Positions 14,341 through 14,356 of a stretch of DNA of 14,356 nucleotides are shown in pieces. Origin of the DNA: Candidatus Thalassarchaeaceae archaeon (GTDB lineage: Archaea > Thermoplasmatota > Poseidoniia > Poseidoniales > Thalassarchaeaceae); the NCBI GenBank assembly GCA_030745885.1, contig JASLNR010000058.1, forward strand, positions 1-14,356, given 5' to 3'. Position 1 is the first letter of the stretch, and the number at the start of each line of letters is the position of its first letter. Under the pieces are notes generated by a model. That model was not told where the DNA came from and did not search any database. It worked only from the letters and a program-made list of their open reading frames with translations. Both the position numbers and the translations under genes were made by a program.

Positions 14341-14356
14341 TTCGACCTCAGTGGGA

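Noticed and set aside
13880..14341. 153-codon minus-strand open frame covering the small gene and tRNA-Arg
   Set aside because: It passes through a well formed tRNA gene and a C/G-homopolymer tract and has no recognisable domain; the plus-strand frame has an SD and matching codon use.
1..14356. Mobile element or prophage
   Set aside because: No transposase, integrase, terminal inverted repeats or att-like duplication of either tRNA 3' end was seen.

Overview
The window looks like a chromosomal segment of a planktonic euryarchaeon, most probably Marine Group II/III (Candidatus Poseidoniales-like). Archaeal origin is clear from the L18e-L13-S9-RpoN cluster, the archaeal-type RNA polymerase subunit N and two tRNA genes that encode their own CCA. 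The Marine Group II assignment is an inference from the GC-rich, tightly packed genes, the giant Asp-rich surface protein, the PKD-domain lipoprotein and the bacterial-type NAD+-dependent DNA ligase.

Layout. Positions 2-6025 hold the 3' part of a giant surface protein whose start lies off the left edge. It has an Asp-rich calcium-binding-type repeat region, a long array of Ig-like beta domains rich in N-glycosylation sequons, one membrane helix and a DUF4129-like cytoplasmic tail. After a GC-rich hairpin come four tightly packed information-processing genes on the same strand: rpl18e, rpl13, rps9 and rpoN (6146-7644). They are followed by tRNA-Pro(GGG) and ligA (7829-9940). Convergent to ligA, with the two stop codons directly abutting, is a PAC2-family gene whose C-terminus (MYG) fits the proteasome-docking HbYX motif.

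From the PAC2 promoter side a divergent gene (10817-11974) encodes a PD-(D/E)XK nuclease with a Cas4/AddB-type four-cysteine iron-sulfur signature. It overlaps, tail to tail by 15 nt, a DEDDh 3'-5' exonuclease gene (11960-12526, minus). Divergent from that is a lipoprotein with two PKD domains (12606-13808), then a small unknown gene (13861-14214) and tRNA-Arg(GCG) (14264-14340).

How the genes fit together. The ribosomal/RNAP genes form one overlapping operon. LigA, the Fe-S nuclease and the DEDDh exonuclease could all act in DNA repair or replication, but they are on different strands and are not an operon; co-function is only a suggestion. The giant protein and the PKD lipoprotein are cell-surface genes. 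I see no CRISPR array, insertion sequence, transposase, integrase or prophage genes. Nothing here can be claimed as a proven new system. The best candidates for follow-up are the giant Ca-binding/DUF4129 protein, the HbYX-tailed PAC2 protein and the stand-alone Fe-S nuclease.
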